Part shown: one piece after another, positions 24,780 through 37,097 of the stretch
How positions within the stretch are numbered: position 1 is the stretch's first letter
Layout of the letters: each line of letters starts with the position of its first letter
Assembly (NCBI GenBank): GCA_016859345.1
Contig: CM029112.1
Span: forward strand, 15,446,725 to 15,510,724
Direction of reading: 5' to 3'
Length of the DNA: 64,000 nt
Source of the DNA: Istiophorus platypterus
Lineage: Eukaryota > Chordata > Actinopteri > Istiophoriformes > Istiophoridae
The notes under the pieces: generated by a model
What the model was told of the DNA's origin: nothing
Database searches by the model: none
What the model saw: the letters and a program-made list of their open reading frames with translations, nothing else
Program-made: the position numbers and the translations under genes

Positions 24780-24893
24780 TAGGGGAGTAGTGTTAAATGT
24801 CATTCTTCTGTCTGTCTGGGCCGCCTTGGGTCATTACAACATCACACCGGAGGACAAGAGTGGAGTAAAACTGACAAATGAACCTGTCTATCC

Positions 24894-24894
<1 letters not shown>

Positions 24895-24939
<45 letters not shown>

Positions 24940-24995
24940 ACACACACACATACACACACAAACAAACACAGACACAAACACACAGTCACACAAAC
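24895..24995. repeat. (AC)21 microsatellite with impure tail
   Basis: Pure AC from 24895 to 24937, then CA interrupted by CC, TA, AA and GA to about 24995. Confidence 0.95.
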
Positions 24996-24999
24996 ATAC

Positions 25000-25530
25000 A
25001 CTCACGCAGACACAGATGGTGGGACAGTCTCATATGTCAGCGACCTGATGGAGATCTGGCGCAGGCTAACCAGCTGGATAAGTGACCCTCTGGTTAATGG
25101 AGTGGCTGAGGGAATGAGGGGATGAGAGGGGGAGACATAGAAGATGAGTGAGCGAAAGTTGCAGAGGCAGAGGGATGAGGGGAGGGTGTGTGCGAGTGTG
25201 TGAATGCTTCTAGGAGAAAAATGTTAAAGGTCTGAAAAACATGACATTAAAGTAATATAAAGAACTGAGAGGTGAGAATACACACACTGATCAGGTGATA
25301 AAACAAGATGCGAACAAGACAACTTTTTAGCCAGATCATCTAAACTACTTTACATAAAAGGATGGTCAGGGGTGAAAAGAAAGATAGAGGCAGGTTCTGC
25401 AGAGATGGAGAGAGGGAGGAATAGACTGTCAGATTAGAAAAAATAGAGAGTATAGAAAGATGATTGTTTTCAAGAGCTGAGTTTTTTCTCAGCAGTTAGG
25501 GAAACTTATTGTTCATACAGACATACTTAT
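25000..25530. other. Non-coding stretch
   Basis: Purine-rich in places (25100-25200 and 25365-25460, GAGGG/GAGAGA type). No gene recognised. Confidence 0.5.
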
Positions 25531-25538
25531 ATATATAT

Positions 25539-25558
25539 ATCCTAGCTAATGCGGGATG

Positions 25559-25592
<34 letters not shown>

Positions 25593-25613
25593 CATCCCCG
25601 CACTAACTAGGAT
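25539..25613. mobile_element. Small palindromic MITE-like element with (AT)n core
   Basis: Left arm ATCCTAGCTAATGCGGGATG (from 25539) continues into gtcatatat. The right arm (ending 25612) is its reverse complement except for two substitutions and one extra base in the G-run. The centre is a 30-base (AT)15 array (25561-25590). The mismatches show the arms were once identical and have since drifted, as in an old palindromic MITE. An inverted duplication flanking an AT array is the alternative. Confidence 0.6.
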
Positions 25614-25619
25614 CTTTTG

Positions 25620-26650
25620 TAAAATACACCATGCTGAGAATATTTTTTTTATAATATTTGATTGCACTTAATGGAGAAAGAGGTTTTCATCTTATCAAGC
25701 TTTGTGTCTATGAGCCTTTGCCGGCCGTTGTGTTCTTTAGCAAGTAGCCCAGTATGAAGGAATTCCGAGGCTTCAGTGTTTGTACATGTGTAACTTTATA
25801 TAATGTGTGTGGGGGATAGAGGAAGGGCATTGGCGCAACAGGAGTGAGAGGAACGGTGAGCAAAGTAAAGAAGGGTAAGGTGAAACATTTGTCTTGTCAG
25901 CACTCCGCCTGCCATCAGCCATCAGCTCAATTCACCTTGGACACGGAAAATAGAAACAAACACGCAAGCACACACACTCGCACTTTAACAGGTCACTGTA
26001 GACAGCCACGGGCTCGCTGCTCTTTGGTCACATAGCAGATCTGTCACTACAGGTACAAACACACACTCATACACAACAAAATTGTATTTGAACAGAGGGG
26101 GTGAAAAGAGGAAGTAGAAAAGTATATCTTTTATTAAACGGATGATAGAAAAATAGTCAATTTACTGTCTTTTTCTAAAGCCTGTTGTAAAACACATACC
26201 TCTAACAGCATCCACGCAAAGCAGGCCCTGGTGTTTACCTCTGTACCCAAGGTCAGACTCTATGATGAGTTATTCTGCCATGTGGTAGATGGTATCGACA
26301 GCAGGGGAGAAAAATAGTCTCAATATGGGCAGTGACAGTGTTTCCCCAGGGCGGCTGAGGCTGGAGGTAAACTGTGCCTCATCTCCTGCGGAGCCGTGTG
26401 TGCAAAAAGTTCTGACAAAGTCATTTTAAGACAAAGGGAAATTGAAATCAGAATCAACCACCACTTTCAGTAGCACGCATCATTCTTCAGACAAAAATCC
26501 GGTGCTGCACCACGGCAAGTCATTTTTCTGACCACATCACTGAGCTACACACGTTCTTACCTCGGTGCTGCTGACAACTTCTTTTGTTACACACAGTAAC
26601 ATAATGCAATACTGCCCCTACATAAATTTCCCTTGTTCCCTCACGCAGTC
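25620..26650. other. Non-coding stretch, no gene seen
   Basis: Unique sequence without recognisable coding potential. Short CA-rich stretches occur near 25965 and 26055. Confidence 0.55.
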
Positions 26651-26659
26651 ATACAGGAT

Positions 26660-27125
26660 GCGTATTAGATATAAGGCTACAGCCAGTTAGCTTAGCTTAG
26701 GCCAAAGACTGGAAACAGGGGGAAACAGCTAACCTGACTCAGTCTGAAGGTAACCACCACCTCTAAAGCCTATTATATTCACTCTGTAGCTCAATTGTTG
26801 AACTTAACATAAAAACACCAATTTTCTGTTTTATGAGAGGTTAAGTGGCTATTTTGGGGGGGAATTATATTTTTTCAAATTAATTTTAATATGGACTAAA
26901 GAAACAAGATATAATATTTTAATCACCGAGCTTTGAAAGGGGCTGGTATATGGCTTTGGACAAAGACAGGCTAGCCGTTTACGACTGTTCCCAGTCTTTA
27001 CGCTATGCCAAGCAGGTTGCTTCACATCTACTGCATAGACAGGACCATGGTATCCATTGTTTCAGGTGAGTCTCCATTAGAGAGAAAATCAGGGTATTTC
27101 CCAAAATGTCAAACTATTCCTTTAA
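26660..27125. mobile_element. Non-autonomous foldback DNA transposon, left end truncated
   Basis: Contains GTTAGCTTAGCTTAGGCC...AAAGACTGGAAACAGGGGG near the left and, in inverse sense, CCCAGTCTTTACGCTATGCC...AAGCAGGTTGC further right. It ends in CAAAATGTCAAACTATTCC followed by TTTAA. This layout is that of a very common teleost non-autonomous DNA transposon whose terminal repeat begins TTAAAGGAATAG. The left terminal repeat is missing here. It carries no coding capacity. The same family recurs at 45622. Confidence 0.75.
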
Positions 27126-27129
27126 GAAC

Positions 27130-30100
27130 CAAAGTAAAGGACTTGTAGTACAGGTACTTGTGACTGACTTAAGGGATTATTATATAGCTTTATATTATAT
27201 TCTTTAGCCTCTTCAACACTTTCTTTGGCATAATACATATATCACTGCTAGTGATTTCTATTGTCTCATGCTGCATTTAAGTCATATGCGAATTATCAAA
27301 AGCAGACAATACAATATCAGTCTAGACACATTTTTCACTCAATATGTATTGCTTTGACTTGTTATGTGTTTCTTGCTCAGAGCCAAGCCAAATACCGCCG
27401 CACAAGCAGCAAACAACGTACAGTGATCCACAGGGAAGCTTTTTGGGTTTTACCAAGAGATGAATGTTATACAGTGTTCTCCTGAAGTGCAGCCACCTGG
27501 GTGTTTTGTGCTGCTGTTCAAGGATCAACAACCATTTGTCTAAATTCAGCTTTTGAAACACTATTATGTACAAGGAAGTCTGCAAACAAAGAAATACATT
27601 TTGGCATCTATTTTCCAGGCACACACAAAACCTCACTCATACACACGCTCACTTTCTAATACACAAATGATCTGACTTGGTACATTCAATCACATGCATG
27701 ATCGACAGCCACTAGCTAATGTTTAAACATCATTTTCTCCATGGCCCAATAGCAGATTATCCCAGAGCCCTGCAGGAGCAATGATTGTTACATTTAGTGC
27801 AAAAAAAAAAACCACAGGGCTTCAGCTCGCCGCACCGCATCTGAAATCGAAGAAGCGCTTGGGATTTATGATAAACAGCTGAGAGAAAAGAGAGCCCAGA
27901 TCCTGATACAGAGAATGTGAAAACATAGAGAGTTGGATTGAAAGCACTGAGAGTGGTGGGGTTTTTTCAGTTAGAGGAACAGAAAAGACACAGAGTTATA
28001 TAGTACCATAAAGAGAGGTAAAACTAGATGGGTCATATTTAACTTGGCGCTCGGTGCATCTCAAACTTTTTTCTTTATCGCCTCCAGTTTTCAGCTTTCA
28101 CATCCGCTGTGTCCTTTCTTGTCTACATGCTTTCCGCACTCGCCATCAAACGCACAGCTACTCACAAAATGAGTGATGGAGGGAAGGACAGGAAGCTGGA
28201 TGGCGCAGACAAGAGAAAAGTTGGGCCAGATGGGAAGGAGGGGACGAGGAAAGAGGAAGGGCTATAGAGGCAGTATCCTGGCTTTTTTGGGGACAGGACA
28301 GCGAGTGAAAATAGATGATCACCGCGAACACAGCTTGTACCAAGCACACAACTTATTACTATTCTTACACACACATACTGATGTAGACTGAGGTTATGGG
28401 TGAGGGAGGCACCGTACATGGATGTGACCTAGTTGGTGGAAACTAGGCTATAATGAACAGGGAGAGAACGCAAACACACACACACACACACATATTCACA
28501 CATACACGGTAACTCAGTTGGTCCAAGGCTGGATTTATACAGGTTGGTGTTGTGTTTCTACCATGTGAACATAATGTAGTCTGACCTCTGTGGTAAAACT
28601 TCAGTTTAAATTACATCACAGGGTTATTTGTAATATTTTTCTTCCCAAAATTTTTTTTTTTTTTTTTTAATTGCTGTGAGTTACCTTTTTGTCAAATACT
28701 CTACCAATTTTACACATGGAGTCTTTTTTGGCTATGGAAGCACTTTCCAGAGCTTGACGACATATCCCCGATTATACCGTCACAGTTTGGGCTTAAGGGT
28801 TAAATTTTTTTACTAGGAGGCCCATGTTGTTAACTGAAGGCAAGGGGTTTGAAAGACGAGGGTATTTCAGAGGACGAGGAGGCCTAATAAAGAGAGAGAC
28901 AGAGACGGAGTTGATGAAAGACCGGAAAGCCGAAACTGAAAGAAGCTGAAAAGCTTTCTAGAGCTGAGAGGAACTGCAGAGCCGGGTGCTAACTCTCTGT
29001 TGTTGTAACAACACCCTGAACAATACGTATAATCGTCTTACCCGCTGACTATATGAAATAAATATCGGTAGGTCGCCCAGTCTGTGTACATTGCCTGAGA
29101 CACTAACCCTAACCCCGAGAAAGGTTGTACAAATCTGTTTTTAAGGAATTTTCTCCGCCAACCCCGAAGATGTGGAAAAGCTAAATGCTTCCCTCTGTCC
29201 CGCAGTCTTTATCTCTCTCTGCTCCTTTTCTCTTTCTAACTGGCTGTCACATTGGCTCACCCCCCTGTCCAGCTGGATGGCCTGCTGATATGTCAGCGTA
29301 GCGGTACATGTGATTTCTGAACCGCTCGCTTTTGACTTGCCAGTTTGTCCAACTAAATCGCTATCTTTGCCCGTCACTGTTTCACTCTTTCTAAAAAAGC
29401 AGAAAAAAACCTCGGATGCTCGCTCCATCACACACACACACACACACACACACAGAGTCATAACTGTTTTTGTTTTTTTAATCTATTTTCCATTAGTCTG
29501 CTTGGACAGCCGACACTGAGGAAGACCTTTGATTTTGACCATGCCGGTATTTCTGCTCCACTGGGGACTTAGATTGAGACGGCTTTTTTGTGCCCCCCCT
29601 GATGTACTGTAGTCACTGGCTCCCTCACTGCAGTGGTTTTCTCCTCCTCTTCAAAGAAAAGGCGACACCAGCTGCCATCTACTGCGCAAAATGCAGTACT
29701 GCACCCCTGCGCTCTCAACCCCTTCACTCTTCAGAGCTGGCCGGTCGATACAGCGCCTTTTTGGGAAAAGGTTGTGGCTAACGTAAGAGGGTGACACTTT
29801 TTTCAAAAAAAGCTTACTCTGCCATAAGGATAATAAACAGGGAAAAAAAGACCCCTTCTCATTAATTCACACTAGTGGACAAGAGATATCACCAGGTGCT
29901 AAGTACCAATTTACAGTTCGAAAATCCGCTATTAACCACAAATAGTTTTCAAGTGATGTGAAAAGGCTGCTGGTTGGAAAAGAAACCAGGCTGCTTTTGA
30001 AACTGTTAGCACACAGAAAATCTAAGAATTTAAGGGATTTGCAGATGTGGTACATCGGGGGCCTAAAGAGCCAGTGCCCACGGAGAACAGCGCATTTGAC

Positions 30101-30250
30101 TGCCACCAGAAAATGTATTAGTTCAAGTGAATCCATATCCTCTGTGATTTTCTGAGGGAGCATTGTCCACAGCTGGACTGTGAAAACTAATGAGTCCTCA
30201 TGCATAGTAATGAATATTGTGATACAATATTGATCGCTTTTTGCTCAGAT
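27130..30250. other. Non-coding stretch, no gene seen
   Basis: Unique and low-complexity sequence: an A-run near 27800, a CA array at 28473-28493, T18 at 28651-28668, an AC array at 29431-29453 and CCCTAACCC at 29105. The segment 28855-29065 has a TGTTGTTGTAACAACA palindrome and an AATAAA signal and might be an LTR remnant. Nothing coding is recognised. Confidence 0.45.
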
Positions 30251-30254
30251 AGGT

Positions 30255-30350
30255 CAGAGTGGCTCGGATGGATACCAGCACGCATCCATGAAGCTGATAG
30301 GGATGCACTGTCTTGCTCAAGGACACTTCAGCAGAGCAGGTGTTTGCTCT
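30255..30350. repeat. SINE/LINE-tail-like repeat fragment
   Basis: The stretch CTTGCTCAAGGACACTTCAG (30312-30331) with its flanks (gggatgcactgt, cagagcaggtgtttgct) matches a motif repeated throughout teleost genomes, usually seen as TTGCTCAAGGGCACTTC. The limits of the fragment are not visible. Confidence 0.45.
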
Positions 30351-30409
30351 CATGGGACCGGCATGAACCAAAAACCCATCGGGTGAAAACATTCAACCCA
30401 GCTGCCTGA

Positions 30410-33400
30410 TGAGGAGGAGTGGATTGCTGCCTGAAGCAAAAGAGCAAAGATACAGCTGTTCAGTTTTGGATTCAGTTGGTTTCAGAGGTTCAAGAGTGCA
30501 ATATTCTGCCAAACTCACTCCTCTTTCAGACACGTCTGTCCTTTTTCTAATTCATGAGCTGGCTCGTGGATTAGTGCCATTGAAAGTTCAACCATTAGCC
30601 TTGTAGGAACAGGAGAACATTCATTAGAGGGGGGCAGGTAGTGTAAATTTAATAGACCTAATTCTATATATTTTTTCTTTTTGTCTCATGTGGAATAGAA
30701 ACTTTATCTGTCATATCATAATTATTATATGTGGTGCATTCCTGTTGGAGTAGCTATTCTGGGAAATAAAAAAAAGATGATCTCAAATAGTTGTGCATTG
30801 CACCATTCTTGTTCAGTACGCAGATTCAATGTGTCAGTCATTTTAAAAATGTAGAGCAACAGTCAACGGAGGTCTGCCGGTGTAGTATTTTAATGGTTCA
30901 TTTAGGGAAATGTTTTTGTTGTTGTTAACTATAGGAATAAATTTTACCTTCAGGGTAGTAAAAGCAATTGTGCATGTATATTTTGGTAAGAGTCGAAGTG
31001 GGAGGAAGCTGGCTCCGGGACAGCAGAAATTACTGTTCAGCCCTCTGGGGGTGTTGCGGTTCTGATTAAATCAAATATCTCTGATGGATGGATATCCACT
31101 GCGTCATACAACACTCACAAACTCAACCATGTAAAAGTGTAATTAGGTAAGGGATGAATATGGCGCTGCCTGTCAGATAGATTTGATGTGCTTTGTAAGG
31201 AGCTACCTGTGGGTTAGGACTTCACTCCCCTGACCTCTGAATGCTCAGCTTTGATTTTAGGACAAAGAGCTGCAACATGAAATCCCGTGTTGCAGCGTGT
31301 AGATCGCAGCATATAATTTACTATTGCCAAAGGGCTGACAAAAAGGTAAACATTGCCATTATCCTGATATTGTCCTGGAATACTCATCTTGTCCCAGCAG
31401 GGACATTTGCCATGATCAGATGGATTACCCAAATTGACCGGAGAAGACTCCCCCGGAGAGAGCTACAGCCATACATAGTAAATTGAAAGACATAAATGTT
31501 TATAAAGAGTAAACATTGTCCGACGAGAACACATAATGGCAAATACATTTGGATTTTATTCACTCACTCCACAGCTGGAAGGGTTGTGCATGGATGACTG
31601 CCCGTGTGTATCCAGCAGTTTTCTGCTCCCCATTTGGATGCCTCCAGTTATTGCAGCTCTACATCAGAATCTTCCGTGTTTATTACACTACCAAGAAGTT
31701 ATATGAGTTCTGCGGAGAGATGTGACACAGAACCAGTACGTCCGTGCCCCCACTGAAGCCATGACAAATAGTTTTGCATTTCCACATCTGTTTGTCTCTT
31801 CTACAGAAACAAAAAACAATCTGAGTTTTAAAAAAAAAAAAAAAAAAAAAGCACAGAAGATAAAAACATCGTATTTCCCTCGGTGATGTAACAGTTCAAT
31901 TAAGCAGCAGAGGAGAACATCCAAATGAGTTCAATTTGGGAAGTGAAATGGAAGAGTTCTAGAGTCCCTCTTGCTTCCCCTCATTTCTTTTTGCATATCA
32001 TTACACATTTATATTTCAGGTGTTTTGGAAAAGCTCTTAACCAGTGATTATTATATGAGCAAGCAAAGAAAAAGCTGGAATGTGTACTTAACTGACATTA
32101 CAAGAACCGGTAAGAAATGCAGAGTAAAACCCGCCTTGTGTCCCTGCAATGCTGTGTGACAGAGCAGTGTCACTACTTGAGGCTACACGGAAAAAGATAA
32201 GAAGTTTCAGCTGGGGTAAATTGGATTCAGGGGACTGAGTTTGATAAACTGAATGCTTATTGCTTGGAGGGACACAAAATGACAGAAAATGCGCTAATAC
32301 ACTACTGGAAACTCCTTTTCACTTATCCTTTACACAAAGTTGTTAAAGTGGCGATATAAACTGCTTTACAGACAATATAACACTATAAAGAATAAATCTG
32401 ATGACATTCAGTAGGAAAGGATTTAAGGCAAATAATTGACAATGGGTAATTAAGGAAGTGCAAACAAATTATATAAAAGCCTGTCTGCTATACTTTGGAG
32501 GTATAATTCAAAAACTTCATCTCTTCAGAAAGGAAACTTCAAGGTTTTTACGCACTGACAGCAAAAGCCCGCTCATCTCTGGAATTTTTAGCCGGACCTT
32601 AGTATGCCTGGGACGGATGAGCAGGAAGGGCCAGGAGAGCTCTACCTCAGGACCTGCCTGTGCTGTGACTTGACATAAAGCAAAGAGCGCAGCAAACAGA
32701 CAAGAAGGCAGGCGAAGCAGCTATATAAAGGTCTGGACACCAGAGGACGGAAAAAGAAACAGGTGTTAATTTTTCAGCATGATATGAAAAGAACTCACTC
32801 CCTCTTTTTCAATCTTTGACTTCCCCTTGCTCTCTGAGACAAAAGCACACATAACACACAATCACACACTGTCCCAAATTCATTTCTGCTTTACAGAACA
32901 AACACGTTACACACACATTATGTCTCTGCTCACCGAAACCACCCACTGGTGCAGAAACTCCTACTCTGTATAGTGTGTGCCTGTGTCTTCCCATCTGGCA
33001 GAACAAGAAAACAAGCCTTTTTTTTTTTTTCTTCTCCTTGCTGCAGTGAAACACTCCAGCACACACTAAAAAGGCTGAGGAGGCACATTAGAAAATAAGG
33101 AACCATAATGGCCTCATGTACATTGTGAAATACTGGACAAACTTTAGTGCAAAGACGGCTGCATAGTTTCAACCGTGAACTGATGTTGATTCCAGAATTA
33201 CCATCTGTATCGCGCTTGCTTTTGGTGAAGGAACGGTGCAACAACCGTTTAAGATTTTTAGTAACATAAAACGATTTATGATATGAGATATAACAATCTG
33301 CTTTCACTTAAACCACTAGCAGTAACCACTTAAACAACTAATTGTTAAATATTAATCAAGAATTTATTACCTTGTGATGCTGGAGAGGTAACTGCCAAGT

Positions 33401-35242
33401 TCACTTGGCCTCCTAACCAGGGGATATGTGGAAAGACTGTTGCTCAATTAATTTGAAAACACCCGGACTGAAGATAACACAGAGTAGTGGATAAATTGAA
33501 ATAACGATGGATAAGTTGTTGAAACATTTAACTTCTGCCAATCCAAGTGGTAGTGATACAAATGCAAACTTGATCAAGCTGCCCTAAACATTGATGGTTA
33601 AAAATTTGTAATAATGTTCACTTTATCATAATTAATGGAGTTTTAATAAATGGCATCCAGTTTCAAATCAATTCAAATAAACACATTTGAAACATGACCC
33701 ACACAAGTGGTGTGGATCGGGGGTACTTTGGTTCACCTGATATGGCTGTGGGGGAACATAGGGCAGAAGTACTGTGCCCACAGATTTCCTTACCTGGCAA
33801 ATACTATTAGTTTTGTGTTCAGTTATGTTTTCAATTTATTTAAGCTTGCATAAATCAAGTGTGTCTTTATAATGTTGGACAATCACTAACATAACAAGGT
33901 TAAGTCAGTTTAGAATTCAACTGTGGCGCCTAAATCCAATTTCAAGTGACAGTTGCCTGTCAACTCAGAGGCAACAAAGTGATGATGGACACCTGACTGA
34001 GATATCATCCCCGTTCTTTTCACTTAGAGCCTGAAGACATCAAGCAAAACACAAACAAGTGCACAAATAAGTGCACAAACTATTTTTAATCTGCAAAAGT
34101 AAAAATTGCAATGTTTTCTTTTAATAACCTTCTGCTTTTACACATTTTAGTAAAAGGAGGTTGGAACACATCAGACAAAATACTGACCAGTGGGTTCGGC
34201 TTTAATTTTCTACTATCAAAATTAACTTTTGATTGTACTGAATCTTATGGAACTGGGACTATTTTAGTTTAAACATTTTGTCACACTACGGTAAATATTG
34301 ATAAAAGGAAGTCTTCCCGGATGTCCTGGGCCTGGTCTGCAAATGAGTTTGCTGTTGGCTCGATCAGCTTTCATCACATCTGACTTTCGTCTCATCGTCT
34401 GTCTGTCTCGGCCCATCCGATGTCAACAATGTGTCACCCTCTGAGTTTGAGAGAAAGAGACGAGGGGGCCAGCAACCGAGATAAACAGAGAGCGACAAGT
34501 AGCCCAATGTGGAAGAGGAGAGGAGCTCAAATGTATGGTGAAATGATGAAAAGTTAAAAGGATAAATTAGCGTTTTAGTTCACATATATATCTGCTTAGG
34601 CAGACAGATGAATAGATGGATGGACAGATGGATTGACGGACGGATGGATGGATGGATGGACAGGCGCACAGACAAATACAGGAGGAGCTTGAAGTCACAA
34701 AGTAACACATACTAAAATATTAAAGTAACCCTGAGGGCCACTGGCATTATGATGCATAGTGGAAGAAAGGTTTGCTTTAGACACACACACACGCACACAT
34801 GCACACACACAAAAACACACACACACAAGTACGCACACACACACACACACACACTCACAGAAGAATGGAAAGAGAGTGAGAGAGGTTTTCTGGTCTATAT
34901 ATTTGTCAATCAGCTATCATGTTAAAATTATTTGTTATCCATTTTTAATTATTCTCTATTCCTTTCAACTGGGATATTTACATCAGTACAAATTATCAGG
35001 GATATTGTTTATGACTTGATGATAACTACATCTCACCAAAGGGAACTGTAACTCTTAGGAGTCCTGGACTAAGAGAAAAAGCAGCAAGCCTTCCCACCCC
35101 CCACCGCTCCCTGTCTGTCCATTTTCATCTCTTTGCACCTTTATTTAGGCAATTAGTGGATTGTGCAAGAGTGCACTTTCTACTCTGTAAGGACTTGACT
35201 CGAGTCCTGCTCCTCTTGTTCCCAGTGGTCAAACTTAGTAGA

Positions 35243-35278
<36 letters not shown>

Positions 35279-36178
35279 GCTTGTTTGTGAGGTAAACTTG
35301 TGCCCTCCTTTTAGAGTCGCAGTCTGAAAGTGCTGGCCTGGCTGTTCTGGAGGAGAGAGTAAGAGTGAAGAGGTGCAGAAGGAGCAAGAGGACAGAGAAC
35401 AACTTCACCCAATGCTCAGAGAAGCAGGGGTGCATCAATTATGACCACCTCCTCCGCCCTGCCCTCTTTATTGCTTCCTCTGTCTCTCTCTGATTTACTG
35501 TCTGCGTCCGTCGGAGACTTTTAACCCCGCTGGACTCATAACTAAATGTGGGGGTTGACATCAGCCCCAGATTCAAATATAGCCGACCATGTTGCTAATC
35601 ATTTCAAACTACTCCCAACAAGGCCACCACAACGGCAGAGAAAAAAATAATTAGAGATGGGAATAATAAAATGTTCATACGTGCACAATATGTATGCAAT
35701 GGGACAAAACACACAAAACCTGAACACAAGTGATTTCCCTCTGAGGACAAAAAGAGCAAGTCCATGCAGAAAAGGGAGTTAATACCAGACACATTAATTT
35801 AAACAAGGAGGTTGGGGCTGTGGGATGAAAAGAGGGGCAGAGGGGGAGAGAGAGATTTTGTGAATGTAATAAGGTTCTTAATGGCGAGGAGAATATTGAC
35901 AGGGTGCGGAGGCAGTCTCAAGGGCATATGAAAATTCAATCCAAAATGCAACTGCAAGTGGCGTGGTGTTCCGTGTGCCTGTGTTTATGTGTTCAGAGTC
36001 AGGCTCCCTTATAAACTGAGTTAAGCATGCTGCACATTAATGTGCGTGCTGGGTCAGGGGGTAATGAATCACCTTGAGAGCACTTTGTTGGCTATTTCAT
36101 TTTACAGTCTGTTGACTTTTCATAAGGAGTCAATTTAGATATAAAGCAAACTAAAGCATAACGCGCACTGTTAATTAG
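30410..36178. other. Non-coding stretch, no gene seen
   Basis: AT-rich, mostly unique sequence. It includes a 21-base A-run (31830-31850), a T-run near 33018, imperfect GGAT units at 34607-34660 and an impure CA array at 34781-34857. No exon, RNA gene or transposon domain is recognised. Open frames are all under about 125 codons and unremarkable. Confidence 0.5.
35246..35275. repeat. (AG)15 microsatellite
   Basis: Pure AG/GA array followed by GGGGG. Confidence 0.95.
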
Positions 36179-36181
36179 CAG

Positions 36182-37094
36182 AGGGCTATTTCACAAAAGT
36201 AGAATTAAGAAATCCTGGATAACAGAAAAATTGAGGCTTGACATAATCTGCTCAGTGCATCCTGGCTTTTTATGTTTCGCGAGCCAGGGTGAGCCAGGTG
36301 TAATTAATTCCGAAACACGCATGTTCGTGGCTTCCTTCAAAAGACGTTTTGGGTCGATCGCAGATTTACTGATGCTGAAATACGGAGCATGTGTACGCCA
36401 TACGTCAAACCATTTATATCACTTTAATTTGTTGCCAATTCTTCAATTGTCCAGTCATGTTTGTTCTAAATGAACAGAATTTCTACAGATATTTCCTCCG
36501 CTATTTTCCACTATGCCTTTTCTCAGCCATTGAAAAAATTGGTATGGCCCACTAATGCACCACCATCTGGGTTTTTGTGAAACCTGTGTCAGCATTAGTT
36601 CCTATTGGTTAATGACAGTGCTAGCTATATATTAATATGCCATTAAGTCATTATTCTTGTTAGTTAACTACTTGCTACATAAGCTACATAGTGTTAGTTG
36701 TTTTTATTTGCGGCAATGGTTATAGATTATCATGCCTTTTACTCATAGTATCATCAAAGTTGGCTGAAATTGCAAAATACGGTATAATAAATGGATTTAA
36801 TTGAAAACTCAGTCATTTTAATGGACCTGATGCTCCACGTTCTAAACTCCACTTGGGCATTGTCCCATTAAATAGAGCTCTGACGTCGTTTGACGCTTGT
36901 CAGACTCCGCAGATGGACTTTGGCCTTAACACAAACAGATTTAAGCTTTGTCCAGACCAGATAGTTTATGAGAATAAGTCTCCGCGGTAACTTCTATATC
37001 ACTGCTTTTGTGGAATCTTGTCACGACTAAATTCAGCCAAGATGTCTTAAAAATCCTGCCTCAATCAACTATCTATGTTAAGTGAAACAGCCCT
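36182..37094. mobile_element. PIF/Harbinger-like non-autonomous transposon, copy 1
   Basis: Begins AGGGCTATTTCACAAAAG and ends GTGAAACAGCCCT, giving 13-bp terminal inverted repeats with one mismatch. The element is flanked on both sides by CAG (36179-36181 and 37095-37097), an intact 3-bp target duplication. It aligns along its length with the element at 39917, sharing for example GAAATCCTGGATAACAG, GTTAACTACTTGCTACAT and AGTTGGCTGAAATTG. A 3-bp duplication with a CWG target is known for fish Harbinger elements, so I place it in PIF/Harbinger. The 913-bp body has no transposase frame, so it depends on a helper. It has diverged from copy 2 by substitutions and by lacking about 200-250 internal bases. 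Confidence 0.8.
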
Positions 37095-37097
37095 CAG

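Noticed and set aside
24841..25125. Coding-looking sequence between and after the TG and CA arrays
   Set aside because: The open frame depends on the microsatellite staying in frame, and the unique part (VSYVSDLMEIWRRLTSWIS) matches no protein family I know.
36032..36045. 14-bp palindrome GCACATTAATGTGC
   Set aside because: Several palindromes of this length are expected by chance in 64 kb.
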